64,000 bases of DNA from Sediminibacillus terrae (GCF_009602435.1 NZ_VZDQ01000021.1:124001-188000); one strand, 5' to 3'; counted from the first letter of the stretch, positions 30,113-41,069 are shown. Notes: a model not told the origin generated them from the letters alone. Made by a program: numbers and translations.

Positions 30113-31825
30113 TTAATTTTCATCCAGTGAAGCTATGGAAATTTGTTCCACGGTTCCGACTCCGTTTTCGCGAATTTTCACATCCATTTCGACTCTGTCT
30201 CCCTGCTGCAGAAAAATGGCAAGCGGTGCTTTACTCGCATTTACGGTGTAAATCGTCGTATCATCTTTCAATAAAAATTGAACGGACTGACCTGATGTAG
30301 TGGAAGTAACCAATGATCGGTTCACTTCGCCACTGATTGTTTTTGCTTCAACATCTTCGCTAGCTTCCGGGTTACCGGCCTCTTGTGCCAACTGCATGCG
30401 GTACGCTGCAAGGGTTTCCTCGGCTGTTTCCCCGAACACGACGAAGTCAGAATCATTGGCTTTGATATACGCATATTGCTTAAACAGGCCATTTGGATCC
30501 AGTACGTTCACGACCCATGTCGGACTGCCATCAATATTGTACAAGATGGGCATGGACCCTTCCCAATTCTTTTCGGGAAATTCCTTGTTTACAATCTGTT
30601 TAGCCCCTTTACTATCCATTATTCCGTTATTTTTTTTGCCGTTATAATAGGTCAACTCTGCTGTTTTGGCATTGATTAGTGTATAACCTAATGCTGAGTC
30701 GATGTTCTCTTTAGGGGAGGCCATATCTGTAAAATAGTACATTTCCCCTTTATTGTCGAAGATCGGCGTGACGGTATTTTCCGTACCTGATTCATTCGGT
30801 ATTTTCACATCTTTTTTCCCGAACAAGGAATTCAACCAGCCATGCACATATTTTCCGAAGTAATTGTTCTGTTTACCAGCCATTTCCGAACTGATAGGGC
30901 TGTCGATGAATGCAGGTGCTTCGCTTGGATCATAAAGTTGCACATCTCCGGATTCAGGGTCTACCACTGCCACTTTTAACTGATCCATGTCTGGCTTGTT
31001 CGTAAGCTTGATCGGTTTATATACAGTTTGGACATACCATGGTTTCCCTTCGTCATCCACTTCGATTTGTGCTTCGCCGCTTTGCACATAGTCTGGATAT
31101 TCATTATAGATGATCCGTTGCACGTTATGATTAAAAAAGCTTGAATTTGTAAATAGCATTTTACTTTCAACGAATTCAGGCTGGGCGTCGATATTGTCCG
31201 CTGGAATGGTGAAAAATCCTTCTGTCTCTTTTCCGCGCAGATACTTCCAAAAGCCGGTGAATTCTACTGGTGCCACATACATGATTTCATTATCGATTTT
31301 TTGAACCTGCAGCTTTCCTAAATCATAGAACTGGGTGTTCGGCACAACGCTCATTGCTTTTTGTACTTTGTTGCGGGCGAATTCAGGCGAAACAGTTATA
31401 GGCGTGTCATCTTCATTGAAAGGTTCCGCCTCTCCTGCCTCTTGTTTTGCAATCGATTCATATGAGTTGTCAAGCGCTGCCAAGCCAATAAAAAAGCTGA
31501 CCGGCAGTGCCAGTATAATTAGGATGATTAAAATTCCCGATGCAGATCGGTGAGGCTTCTTGTATGAAAAAGGCATTCCGTTTTTATAATAAAGCAGCGG
31601 GATAAGCACCAGACAAACGATGAAATTTTCGACCAAAAGATTAGGTGCTGTCAGTGTCGGCAATGCAAGGTAATTGAAAAGGCCGCATAGAACAAAGCCT
31701 GTAATGAATATAATGATCCAGTTGCGGATCATCGCTGGTGTTGGCTTTCTTCTGATCATAGCCAACACACTGAATAAGAAAAATAAAGGAAAGGATAAAA
31801 TAGTTGCCAGTAGTATTCCCATCAT
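30113..31825 (-). CDS. Membrane protein with PepSY-like external domain, unknown function
   Basis: The 570-residue product has four N-terminal membrane helices (about residues 3-23, 35-53, 62-80, 96-116). A large region outside the helices follows, with repeated strands of PepSY type (LKVAVVDPESGDVQLYD; GYTLINAKTAELTYYNG; GSPTWVVNVLDPNG). A C-terminal small beta domain (about 500-570) may bind or shield the rest. I do not recognise a named orthologue in the B. subtilis divIB-smc region. TAGGAG lies before two tandem ATGs. It is one of four minus-strand genes in the window and lies in the plastic 29-37 kb segment. PepSY domains often inhibit peptidases or sense periplasmic state; this is only a lead. 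Confidence 0.6.
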   Translation of the reverse strand: MMGILLATILSFPLFFLFSVLAMIRRKPTPAMIRNWIIIFITGFVLCGLFNYLALPTLTAPNLLVENFIVCLVLIPLLYYKNGMPFSYKKPHRSASGILIILIILALPVSFFIGLAALDNSYESIAKQEAGEAEPFNEDDTPITVSPEFARNKVQKAMSVVPNTQFYDLGKLQVQKIDNEIMYVAPVEFTGFWKYLRGKETEGFFTIPADNIDAQPEFVESKMLFTNSSFFNHNVQRIIYNEYPDYVQSGEAQIEVDDEGKPWYVQTVYKPIKLTNKPDMDQLKVAVVDPESGDVQLYDPSEAPAFIDSPISSEMAGKQNNYFGKYVHGWLNSLFGKKDVKIPNESGTENTVTPIFDNKGEMYYFTDMASPKENIDSALGYTLINAKTAELTYYNGKKNNGIMDSKGAKQIVNKEFPEKNWEGSMPILYNIDGSPTWVVNVLDPNGLFKQYAYIKANDSDFVVFGETAEETLAAYRMQLAQEAGNPEASEDVEAKTISGEVNRSLVTSTTSGQSVQFLLKDDTTIYTVNASKAPLAIFLQQGDRVEMDVKIRENGVGTVEQISIASLDEN

Positions 31826-32241
31826 GTAAATTCTCCTAACTATTGTCTGTTTATGATTGCTGCAGCTTATCTATCTTACGGATGAGAATAAGATTAGGTT
31901 TCATTTTTCAAGAAAATAGAATAACAGGCGGCCAGATCATGAAAGTATTTGGGACCCAGCAAAAAGTGGCCGGAACCCGAAAAATCACTCGCATAACAGA
32001 ACGAAACGGGATAGGAGGTATGAGAAGACCTTCTTTTTGGATGCTTTTTCCTCAATGAAAAAAATGAAACAGGATGGATTTTCCTTTGATGAATTCCTTT
32101 CATTCATGAACTGCTTCGCCTAGGTCTCCGACAAACTTGAACAAAGCCTCGGCGTGGCGTTCTTTTGCCACACAGAGGCTTTGCATAAGAGTGGGGAGGA
32201 TAAAGGAAACGCTGAGATTTATACTTTCTTATCTTTTAAAC
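31826..32241. other. Gene-free gap between two minus-strand genes
   Basis: This gap of roughly 500 bases up to rqcH holds no gene I can support. It contains a hairpin at about 32142-32181 (AAAGCCTC / GAGGCTTT with an inner GTGGC / GCCAC pair) without a T run. A 22-codon frame at 32055-32123 has no ribosome-binding site. Confidence 0.5.
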
Positions 32242-32295
32242 AAAAAACGGACGAGTTCGCATGTGTGCCACTGCGAATCATCGTCCGTTTTTGTT
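32242..32295 (-). terminator. Terminator of rqcH
   Basis: AAAACGGACGA pairs with TCGTCCGTTTT, and an inner TTCGCA/TGCGAA pair extends the stem. Reading on the minus strand, the stem runs into six T. It lies 35 bases past the rqcH stop. Confidence 0.8.
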
Positions 32296-32328
32296 TTGGT
32301 CTCGAAGTTTTATTCGGACCACCCTCGC

Positions 32329-34044
32329 TCACTCGGGTTTTTTCTTTAATCTTTCAATCAAGTCAGCTTCAGGAGTCACAAACAAGGTTTTCTGATTGTC
32401 ATAGGTGACAAACCCGGGCTTTGCTCCGTTTGGTTTTTTGACATGGCGAATCAACGTGTAATCGACTGGGACCGACGACGAATGCTTCGACTTACTGAAG
32501 TTTGCTGCCAGTTGGGCCGCTTCATATAATGTTTCCTGACTTGGATGACGATCCCGGATGACCACATGGGAACCAGGTATGTCTTTCGTGTGAAGCCAAA
32601 TATCATCTCGAGCAGCCACACGGTTGGTCAAGTATTCGTTTTGTTTGTTGTTTTTTCCGACAAGAAGCAGTGTGCCATCGCTTGCGTAGAACTGCTCCGG
32701 TTCCGGTTTTGCAGGTTTGTTGGTTTTTTTCTTTCGGGCAGGCTTGGATTTTAAGTAACCTTCTTCCCTTAGCTCCTGCCGTATTTCTTCGATATCTTGT
32801 TCTCTTGCCTCTGCGATTTGTTGCAGCAGATCATCAAGGTAGTCTATTTCCTGCTTCGCCTTGGAAATTTCTCCGAGGACTACTTGTCTGGATTTTTTAA
32901 GTTTTTGATAAGTCTTAAAAAGACTTTGCGCATTCTCGCTCGGCGTTTTATTTACATTCAATTCGATGGTGATTTTCTTTTGTTCCGGATCATAATAATC
33001 GATTACTTCTACTTGTTTATCACCTGGTTTAATCTGATGCATATTGGCAGTCAGCAATTCACCAAGCCGCTGATACTTATCGGCTTGTTCAGCCTTTTTC
33101 AGCGTTTGTTCATGTTTTTTGATTTTGCGGATGTTTTTATCCCGTTCATTTTTTAAAAAACGTGAAAGGTCTCCGGATTGTTGCTTTACACGATCTCTTT
33201 CTGCTTTTCCGGAATAAAAAATATCCAGCATTTTACTGACTGAGTCACAATGGACAGGTTCACCATCTTTAGACTCCAGCAGTAACACATAGAAATCCTC
33301 TTTGTTTTCACGATAAATCACAGGTCGATAATGGTGGTGTATCAGTTTATCCTGTATAGCTGAAAAAACCTGCCTGAAAGCATCGCTTCCACCCAGTCCG
33401 GACCGATAGACGATTTCTTTAGCAATCACCGGGGAAAAGCCTGTGAATTGATTCACTATTTGCTGATCCAGCCTGCCGGAGTTAAAGTCCAACTTTCGGA
33501 CAAACGATTCCGGATCCAGTTCAACTGGGTTGATTTTCCCCTGGTCTGGAGGGAGTTTGTAAAGACTTCCTGGCATGATCGTCCTGTACCGGTTTTGTGC
33601 GGGAGGTACGTGCTTGATACTGTCTTGGATGACTTGTTTTTCTTTGTCGATCAGCAATATATTACTGTGTTTTCCCATTACTTCGATGATCAATGTTTTC
33701 TCTGTCTCGTCACCGATTTCATTTTTTCCTCTAAAATGAAACATGACAATTCTTTCATTTTCATATTGAACGATATCTTGTAAAAATCCTCCGGATAAAT
33801 GCTTTCTTAACAGCATGCAAAACATGGGAGGGGTTTTCGGATTCTCGTACACATCGTCCGTCAAATGAAATCTTGCATAACTAGGATGGGCGGACAGCAG
33901 CAATGATTTATTGCTTCCGTTGCTTCTGATCGTGAGAATCAGTTCTGTTTCGGTTGGTTGATAAATTTTAAGTAGCCGCCCTGCTGCCAGTTGATTGTTT
34001 AATTCGCGTACAGCAGCCCGAGTGACTATTCCATCAAAAGCCAT
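32329..34044 (-). CDS. rqcH: Ribosome quality control factor RqcH (NFACT family, YloA)
   Basis: RqcH binds stalled 50S-peptidyl-tRNA complexes and recruits tRNA-Ala to add C-terminal alanine tails that mark nascent chains for ClpP-type proteases. The 571-residue length equals the family. NFACT-N (about 1-180, with NKSLLLSAHPSYARFH and PPMFCMLLRKHLSGG), an HhH region, a long coiled coil (about 280-430) and NFACT-R (about 450-560; LVGKNNKQNEYLTNRVA, DIWLHTKDIPGSH) are in order. The family Asp97-Arg98 pair important for tRNA binding reads Glu97-Arg98 here. The gene is older-named fbpA-like. It is divergent from yloB. Confidence 0.95.
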   Translation of the reverse strand: MAFDGIVTRAAVRELNNQLAAGRLLKIYQPTETELILTIRSNGSNKSLLLSAHPSYARFHLTDDVYENPKTPPMFCMLLRKHLSGGFLQDIVQYENERIVMFHFRGKNEIGDETEKTLIIEVMGKHSNILLIDKEKQVIQDSIKHVPPAQNRYRTIMPGSLYKLPPDQGKINPVELDPESFVRKLDFNSGRLDQQIVNQFTGFSPVIAKEIVYRSGLGGSDAFRQVFSAIQDKLIHHHYRPVIYRENKEDFYVLLLESKDGEPVHCDSVSKMLDIFYSGKAERDRVKQQSGDLSRFLKNERDKNIRKIKKHEQTLKKAEQADKYQRLGELLTANMHQIKPGDKQVEVIDYYDPEQKKITIELNVNKTPSENAQSLFKTYQKLKKSRQVVLGEISKAKQEIDYLDDLLQQIAEAREQDIEEIRQELREEGYLKSKPARKKKTNKPAKPEPEQFYASDGTLLLVGKNNKQNEYLTNRVAARDDIWLHTKDIPGSHVVIRDRHPSQETLYEAAQLAANFSKSKHSSSVPVDYTLIRHVKKPNGAKPGFVTYDNQKTLFVTPEADLIERLKKKPE

Positions 34045-34132
34045 GGAATCACCTCGTCCGTAATTATAGCATTTTTTTGGACGAGTCTGAATACATATAC
34101 AACAGACAGACTAGGACATGGAGGAATGTGAT

Positions 34133-36778
34133 GTGAAATGGTACCAATTAAAGGCGGAAGAAACAGCCCGCAAACTAGGAGTCGACCTTGAAAAGGGGCT
34201 TTCAAACCAAGAAGTTGAAAGTAGAAGAAGAAAAATGGGAGCAAACGTACTTGAAGATGAAAAACAGACTTCATTATTGCTGGTTTTTCTGAAACAATTT
34301 CAGGATTTCATGGTGTTGGTATTACTAGCCGCAACCCTCATATCCGGTTTGCTAGGAGAATATATTGATGCAATAGCTATCATGATCATCGTGTTGATCA
34401 ATGGGTTGATCGGATTTTTCCAGGAACAGCGTGCTGAAAAATCACTTGCCAAGCTAAAAGAGCTCTCAGCACCGTTGGCTCATGTGAAAAGAGATGGGGA
34501 GTGGGTGAAAGTCCCGTCAAAGGACGTAGTCGTAGGTGATCTGATCAAAATTTCGAGTGGAGATCGTGTGCCGGCGGATGTGCGTCTGACTAAAGCGAGC
34601 AGTCTGGAGTTGGAGGAATCGGCATTGACAGGCGAGTCACTCCCTGTAGCTAAAATGGTCGACCCGCTCGGACAGCATCAGTTAGAGCCCCAGGATCAAC
34701 GTAACATGTTGTTCATGGGAACACTTTCCAGTAGGGGCAGCGGTGAAGGAATAGTGGTCGGAACAGGTATGAATACCGCCATGGGTCAGATTGCCTCTTT
34801 ATTAGTGAAAACGGAACAAATGGCGACCCCGTTGGAGAAAAAGCTCGCTGAATTGGGGAAATTGCTGATAATCATTGCCTTATTACTGACGCTGTTCGTT
34901 GTATTGATTGGAGTCTATCAGGGCCATCCGCTATATCAAATGTTCCTGGCAGGTGTATCTTTGGCAGTTGCAGCGATTCCGGAAGGGCTTCCGGCGATTG
35001 TTACGGTGGCATTGTCATTGGGAGTGCAGCGGATGATCAAACGGAAAGCGATCGTCCGGAAGCTTTCGGCTGTAGAAACATTAGGAAGTGCATCGGTCAT
35101 CTGTTCAGATAAAACGGGTACTATGACGGAAAACCAGATGACGGTAAAAGAAATTTTCACCCCGGGCCACTGGTATCATATTACAGGAGAAGGATATGAC
35201 ACCAATGGGTCTTTCTACGAAAACGACAGGGAAACCCTTCCTGACCAACTCCGTTCAATGTTGCTATATGGTACATTGTGTAATCATGCATCCCTGGTAC
35301 AGAGGAAAGGTAAATGGGGAGTTGATGGGGATCCGACAGAGGGCGCTATCCTGGTGGCCGGCCGCAAAGCAGGCATTACGGACGAAACGCTTGCTTCCTT
35401 CAAAATCATTAAAGAAATTCCGTTCGATTCGGACAGGAAGCGGATGACTGTTCTAGTCGAAGATGAAAAAGGAAACAGGTTTTCCATTACGAAAGGCGCT
35501 CCCGATGTTTTAATGGCCCGGACGGCATTTATAGTTGATGGTCAACGCAGGGCAATGAAAGCGGCTGATCAGACGAAAATCGAGCAGGCGGTTGCCGCGA
35601 TGGCAGGAAAAGCGCTCAGGACAATCGCAATTGGTGTGAAATCAGTTCCTTCCGGTCAGACACCGGATGATTTCAGTCTGGAAAAGGATTTAACTTTACT
35701 TGGTGTAACCGGGATGATTGATCCCCCGCGAAGAGAAGTGAGAGGGGCAATAGCGGAGTGTAAACAGGCAGGAATAAAAACGGTGATGATCACTGGCGAC
35801 CATGCCCTGACAGCCAGAGCGATAGCCCGGGATTTAAAACTCCTTCCTGCCGGTGGACAAGTGCTGGAAGGCAGTCAACTTAGCAACATGACAGAAGAGC
35901 AACTGAGCGATGTGATTGACGATGTATATGTGTTTGCCCGGGTGACCCCTGAGCATAAGTTGAAAATTGTGAAAGCATTCCAGAAAAAAGGACATGTCGT
36001 GGCGATGACTGGAGACGGAGTAAATGATGCTCCAGCGATAAAAGCGAGCGACATCGGTATCAGTATGGGAAACAGCGGAACAGATGTAGCAAAAGAAGCA
36101 TCCGCACTCGTTTTGCTGGATGACAATTTCGCCACTATTAAATCTGCCATCAAGGAAGGGCGCAATATTTACGAGAACATCCGGAAATTTATCCGATACT
36201 TGCTCGCTTCCAATGTCGGGGAGATACTTGTAATGTTATTTGCGATGTTGTTGGCTTTGCCGTTACCACTCATACCTGTTCAAATTCTTTGGGTAAACCT
36301 GGTTACCGATGGCTTGCCTGCAATGGCCCTTGGTCTTGATCAGCCTGAGCAGGATGTCATGCGCAGAAAACCTCGAAGTCCCAGGGAAGGAATTTTTTCA
36401 AGAGGACTGGGGTTTAAAATCATCAGCAGGGGGTTGTTGATCGGCTTGGTGACACTGGTTGCCTTCATGACCGCCTATCAAGACAATCCTGATAACCTGC
36501 GGTATGCACAGACAATGGCTTTTACTACGCTGGTTATGGCTCAATTGATACATGTGTTTGATTGTCGTTCGGAGCGATCTGTCTTTTCACGGAATCCATT
36601 CCAGAACATTTATTTAGTCGGTGCGGTGATTTCTTCGATGTTGTTATTGCTAGTCGTATTATATTTTGAACCACTGCAGGAAGTGTTCCATACAATGGAT
36701 CTGTCCTTGAAAGATTGGATCCTGATCCTCGCCTTATCAGCAATACCGACAGTAGTGTTCGGTTTCTCCAAAAAGTAA
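34133..36778 (+). CDS. yloB: Calcium-type P-type ATPase (YloB)
   Basis: P2A-type cation pump resembling SERCA and B. subtilis YloB, which is linked to Ca2+ handling in spores. The 881-residue protein has the TGES actuator loop, the phosphorylation site SDKTGTMT (Asp at about residue 325), [11 protein letters not shown] hinge, and helices carrying Ca-site residues PEGLPAIV and NLVTDGLPA. About ten membrane helices are predicted. A GTG at 34133 has GGAGG seven bases upstream; the earlier ATG overlaps that site. Relic B starts right after the stop codon. Confidence 0.93.
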   Translation: MKWYQLKAEETARKLGVDLEKGLSNQEVESRRRKMGANVLEDEKQTSLLLVFLKQFQDFMVLVLLAATLISGLLGEYIDAIAIMIIVLINGLIGFFQEQRAEKSLAKLKELSAPLAHVKRDGEWVKVPSKDVVVGDLIKISSGDRVPADVRLTKASSLELEESALTGESLPVAKMVDPLGQHQLEPQDQRNMLFMGTLSSRGSGEGIVVGTGMNTAMGQIASLLVKTEQMATPLEKKLAELGKLLIIIALLLTLFVVLIGVYQGHPLYQMFLAGVSLAVAAIPEGLPAIVTVALSLGVQRMIKRKAIVRKLSAVETLGSASVICSDKTGTMTENQMTVKEIFTPGHWYHITGEGYDTNGSFYENDRETLPDQLRSMLLYGTLCNHASLVQRKGKWGVDGDPTEGAILVAGRKAGITDETLASFKIIKEIPFDSDRKRMTVLVEDEKGNRFSITKGAPDVLMARTAFIVDGQRRAMKAADQTKIEQAVAAMAGKALRTIAIGVKSVPSGQTPDDFSLEKDLTLLGVTGMIDPPRREVRGAIAECKQAGIKTVMITGDHALTARAIARDLKLLPAGGQVLEGSQLSNMTEEQLSDVIDDVYVFARVTPEHKLKIVKAFQKKGHVVAMTGDGVNDAPAIKASDIGISMGNSGTDVAKEASALVLLDDNFATIKSAIKEGRNIYENIRKFIRYLLASNVGEILVMLFAMLLALPLPLIPVQILWVNLVTDGLPAMALGLDQPEQDVMRRKPRSPREGIFSRGLGFKIISRGLLIGLVTLVAFMTAYQDNPDNLRYAQTMAFTTLVMAQLIHVFDCRSERSVFSRNPFQNIYLVGAVISSMLLLLVVLYFEPLQEVFHTMDLSLKDWILILALSAIPTVVFGFSKK

Positions 36779-36847
36779 AAAAAACAAGACCCTGATGTTA
36801 AACGAGGTCACTGAAAAATTGAAGGTCTTTGAAAAGTAGAATTTAAA

Positions 36848-36893
36848 AAAAAGCGGTCTGTATGGAATTTAATTTCCATACAGACCGCTTTTT
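36848..36893. terminator. 20-bp perfect hairpin in relic B
   Basis: A perfect 20-bp stem (36848-36867 with 36874-36893) with a 6-base loop has A residues on one side and T residues on the other. It can stop transcription from yloB and from the old transposase direction. Confidence 0.85.
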
Positions 36894-36919
36894 ATCTAAT
36901 TTCAAGTGATTTGTGCCCT

Positions 36920-37024
36920 CTATTCCTTCATTCGTTTAACGATTCGTTTCACATTAGCTGTGAAAATCGCCATCGCGCCTTGCATGCGCATGCCTTCGAG
37001 ACCCGCAGATGAGGCCGTGCCCGC
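36920..37024 (-). pseudogene. Transposase C-terminal fragment
   Basis: The minus strand reads AGTASSAGLEGMRMQGAMAI then FTANVKRIVKRMKE and a TAG stop, just before the hairpin. The basic VKRIVKRM end preceded by an aliphatic helix is typical of DDE transposases of the IS1182/IS5 type. No start and no catalytic core remain in the window. Confidence 0.6.
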
Positions 37025-37140
37025 GGCAAGCATCCATCGATAAGCGATTCGGGAAAATCAACAACAAACTTTAAAATCTCTTCTAGGTTAGGTTAGAAAG
37101 GACTTTTTCAGTGGCCTCGGTTAAACAAGGGTCTTGTTTT

Positions 37141-37532
37141 CGTTTGTTGTATGGGATTGTCTCTCCTCTCTGTAACATTTTTCGTTTACCTGAACCGCGA
37201 AGCAGCTATAGAGGGGGATATATTCAATCGATACACCGGTATGAAATGATTGCTTGTTACGTGCTGCAGGTTGTTTTAAGAGAATTTCAATTGAATGCGA
37301 AGGTGTGTGTTTCTCTGTAAAATGATGGTTTGAAGCGCCGGGCTTTGCAAACGAAAAGGGAAACCTTCCTGCAAAAATGTCCTTTGTAAAAATAATTTTT
37401 AAGAGGGAAGAACCTGGTTGTATAGGTCAAAAGGGCTTAGTTGATAGGCAGAATCACCAAAGTTTGTTATGATGAACGAGGATTGTACAGATTGTTGGAA
37501 TATTTCATCCATAGTATAAAGGCGGGATATCG
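37141..37532. other. Gene-free leader region before yicC
   Basis: About 390 bases without a supported gene. A TATGAT at 37468-37473 could be a -10 for yicC, with TTGATA at 37441-37446 too far upstream (21 bases) for a normal promoter. Nothing else is recognised. Confidence 0.4.
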
Positions 37533-38411
37533 ATGGTCCGTAGTATGACAGGGTACGGTAGAGAGGTATGCACCATTGATCGAACGGGAATTACTGTAGA
37601 AATAAGAAGTGTCAATCATCGCTTTTTAGATATTTCGCTCAAAATTCCCCAGTCGCTTTTGTTTTTGGAAGGCACCATAAAAAAAGCGGTGAAGGGGTAC
37701 TTCAGTCGGGGACGCGTCGAAGTGCACATTCATCTGGACGAGGAGGGTTTGATGAAGAGGAACCTATCCGTCGATTGGGAATTGATGGGTCAATACATAA
37801 ATCATCTGAGAGAGATAAAAGAGAGGTATCATTTGTCTGGTGATATCCCTTTGGAATTGGCAGCCGGCCATGTTGAATTGTTCCGGATCGAAGAAGAAAG
37901 AAAGGAGCAAGGCGGTCTGTCAGAAGCTATCATTGAAACGATAGAAAGAGCCTGCGGCCTGGTTTGCGAGATGAGAAGCAAGGAAGGCGGTCAATTGGCA
38001 GAAGACATGCTCTTACGCATGGAAAACATTAAAAAACTGTCAAAATGGTTGGGAGAACGCAGAGATATTGTTATAATGGAGTATCGAGACAGGATAATCA
38101 ACCGGATTCAGGGTTATTTAGACAAGGATGCCAAGGATGATACGAGAATTATTCAAGAAGCTGCCTTGCTTGCGGAGAAGGGGGATATCACAGAAGAGGT
38201 GACCAGGCTCTTAAGCCATGTCGACCAATTCCGGCTGACGATTCTACAACGGGAACCAGTCGGCAGGAAACTTGATTTTATCCTACAGGAAATGCTCCGG
38301 GAAACGAATACAATCGGCTCTAAATCAAACGATGTACAAATTAGCGAAAGGATAGTCGATTTGAAAAGTGAAATAGAAAAGGTGAAGGAACAAACACAAA
38401 ACATTGAATAA
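37533..38411 (+). CDS. yloC: YicC family endoribonuclease (YloC)
   Basis: A 292-residue protein starting VRSMTGYGRE, the hallmark of the YicC family. The N-terminal YicC domain (about 1-155) is followed by a DUF1732 C-terminal domain ending with LQEMLRETNTIGSKSNDVQIS. E. coli YicC has endoribonuclease activity toward some small RNAs; the substrate here is unknown. It precedes remA, gmk and rpoZ as in B. subtilis. Confidence 0.93.
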   Translation: MVRSMTGYGREVCTIDRTGITVEIRSVNHRFLDISLKIPQSLLFLEGTIKKAVKGYFSRGRVEVHIHLDEEGLMKRNLSVDWELMGQYINHLREIKERYHLSGDIPLELAAGHVELFRIEEERKEQGGLSEAIIETIERACGLVCEMRSKEGGQLAEDMLLRMENIKKLSKWLGERRDIVIMEYRDRIINRIQGYLDKDAKDDTRIIQEAALLAEKGDITEEVTRLLSHVDQFRLTILQREPVGRKLDFILQEMLRETNTIGSKSNDVQISERIVDLKSEIEKVKEQTQNIE

Positions 38412-38492
38412 TCCTTCGGTAGTTTGAATATCGGTCTGAAAATCGAAAATTATGTCAGTCTGGGCGGAGAGCCTGGAATTTAGGGGGAACAC

Positions 38493-38756
38493 ATGGTGAG
38501 CTTGCGATTGATAAATATTGGGTTTGGCAATGTGGTGTCGGCGAATCGGATTATTTCGATTGTATCGCCTGAATCAGCACCAATCAAAAGAATCATCACG
38601 GTAGCGCGAGACAATAATAAGTTAGTGGATGCCACGTACGGACGTCGTACTCGGGCAGTTATCATTACAGACAGTGACCATGTTGTGTTGTCTGCTGTGC
38701 AGCCTGAAACTGTCGGGCAGCGGGTGATCAGTAACGATGAGATTTCGGATGAATAG
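38493..38756 (+). CDS. remA: Extracellular matrix regulator RemA
   Basis: An 87-residue DNA-binding regulator needed for biofilm matrix and osmoprotection gene expression in B. subtilis. Conserved blocks are [45 protein letters not shown] and [17 protein letters not shown] precedes the ATG. RemA forms octameric rings that wrap DNA. It lies between yloC and gmk, the standard position. Confidence 0.95.
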   Translation: MVSLRLINIGFGNVVSANRIISIVSPESAPIKRIITVARDNNKLVDATYGRRTRAVIITDSDHVVLSAVQPETVGQRVISNDEISDE

Positions 38757-39592
<836 letters not shown>

Positions 39593-39652
39593 GCAGTAAT
39601 CCATCCCGGTATGTTATCAGTTTTTCTTCCTGTCAGGAGGAAACCACAACCC

Positions 39653-39691
39653 GCCCTTGCTGCGTTCCGGCTGCAAGGGCTTCCTTTTTTT
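39653..39691 (+). terminator. Intrinsic terminator after rpoZ
   Basis: GCCCTTGC pairs with GCAAGGGC around an unusually large 12-base loop (TGCGTTCCGGCT) and is followed by TTCC and at least six T. Confidence 0.75.
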
Positions 39692-39854
39692 CAAGACAGA
39701 GCACTGCTGTGATTAGCGAGGAAGACCACTTATGGAAAACTTGCTGTATCAACACCTTGCTTTCATTGATGAAAAAGAAAAGGACAAGAATGTCGAGTAA
39801 TCGATCTGTTAAAATGGATCAGCACAATGTGTTGCATGAAAGGGGATAACCATA

Positions 39855-41069
39855 ATGGTTAAGGGGAAGAAAATCGTATTGGGTGTCACAGGCGGTATTG
39901 CTGCATACAAGGCATGCACACTTACAAGCCGGCTGACCCAGGCAGGTGCCGATGTGAAGGTGATTATGACAGATAGTGCTGTCAAATTTGTCTCACCATT
40001 GACTTTTCAGGCGCTTTCACGAAATCCTGTCTTTACGGATACTTTCGATGAAAAAGATCCGGCGAAAATCGCACACATAGATCTGGCCGACTGGGCAGAT
40101 CTAGTATTGATAGCACCTGCTACCGCCAACATAATCGGGAAAATGGCAAATGGACTGGCGGATGATATGCTGTCCACGATAATGCTGGCTACACAAGCTC
40201 CTGTTTACATTGCTCCTGCCATGAATGTCCACATGTATGCCCATCCGGCGGTTGTTGACAATATGAAAAAGCTGGAAGGTTGGGGATATAGGTTCATAGA
40301 ACCAGGGGATGGTCTGCTTGCATGCGGTTATGTAGGAAAAGGGCGTCTTGAGGAACCGGACGCGATTGTCGAAGTACTAAAAAATGATCTGGAGCGACAA
40401 ACCGTTGCACCGATTTTGAAAGGCAAACGGGTCTTGGTTTCGGCTGGACCGACAAAAGAAAAAATCGATCCGGTACGTTACTTCACCAATCATTCATCAG
40501 GGAAAATGGGCTTTGCCATCGCCGGCGAAGCGGCAAAAATGGGGGCGGAGGTGACATTGGTATCTGGACCAGTGAGCCTGGACACCCCTTCTGGCGTTCA
40601 CAGAATTGATGTAGAAACAGCTGAGCAAATGTATCGGGCAATGATGGATCAGTTTGATGGAAAAGATATCGTCATTAAAGCTGCAGCTGTCGCTGACTAT
40701 CGTCCGGCGACTTCCTATGATGACAAAATGAAAAAGAAACCAGGCAACTGGACTATCGAAATGGAAAGAACCGCAGATATCCTGAAAGAGTTAGGAAAAA
40801 GGAAACAGGATCAGTACCTGGTGGGATTTGCCGCAGAAACAGCAAATCCATTGCAATACGGGAGAAAAAAACTAGAAGCGAAAAATCTGGATGCTATTGT
40901 CGTCAACAATATCAAAACAAAAGGTGCAGGATTCGGAACAGATACCAATGAAGTTACCTATATTAACAACCTGGGTTTAGAAAAAACGATAGAACTTGCC
41001 GGAAAAACCGAAGTGGCCGGTCAAATACTCGATTTGATTTCTACAGCATTGAAGGATGAGAGCCGGTGA
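39855..41069 (+). CDS. coaBC: Coenzyme A biosynthesis bifunctional protein CoaBC
   Basis: Joins phosphopantothenate to cysteine and decarboxylates the product, two steps of CoA synthesis. The 404-residue protein has an N-terminal FMN decarboxylase domain (HIDLADWADLVLIAPATAN; substrate motif PAMNVHMY; GLLACGYVGKGRL with catalytic Cys at about 158). The C-terminal ligase domain begins around residue 190 (VLVSAGPTKEKIDPVRY, FTNHSSGKMG). It overlaps priA by four bases. A possible 22-codon frame lies in the gap at 39732-39800. Confidence 0.96.
   Translation: MVKGKKIVLGVTGGIAAYKACTLTSRLTQAGADVKVIMTDSAVKFVSPLTFQALSRNPVFTDTFDEKDPAKIAHIDLADWADLVLIAPATANIIGKMANGLADDMLSTIMLATQAPVYIAPAMNVHMYAHPAVVDNMKKLEGWGYRFIEPGDGLLACGYVGKGRLEEPDAIVEVLKNDLERQTVAPILKGKRVLVSAGPTKEKIDPVRYFTNHSSGKMGFAIAGEAAKMGAEVTLVSGPVSLDTPSGVHRIDVETAEQMYRAMMDQFDGKDIVIKAAAVADYRPATSYDDKMKKKPGNWTIEMERTADILKELGKRKQDQYLVGFAAETANPLQYGRKKLEAKNLDAIVVNNIKTKGAGFGTDTNEVTYINNLGLEKTIELAGKTEVAGQILDLISTALKDESR

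Larger units (their letters stand above)
36781..37140. mobile_element. Internally deleted IS relic B
   Basis: A 360-base element with long imperfect inverted ends: AAAACAAGACCC...GAGGTCACTGAAAAA on the left and its counterpart TTTTTCAGTGGCCTCGG...GGGTCTTGTTTT on the right. It shares the inner CACTGAAAAA ends, the hairpin and transposase-tail sequence with relic A. The remaining coding piece is only the last 34 codons of a transposase. The element begins two bases after yloB and supplies its terminator. The deleted interior suggests a non-autonomous derivative, possibly IS1182-like. Confidence 0.75.

Noticed and set aside
32055-32123. 22-codon frame between the PepSY-like gene and rqcH
   Set aside because: No ribosome-binding site and no recognisable sequence.
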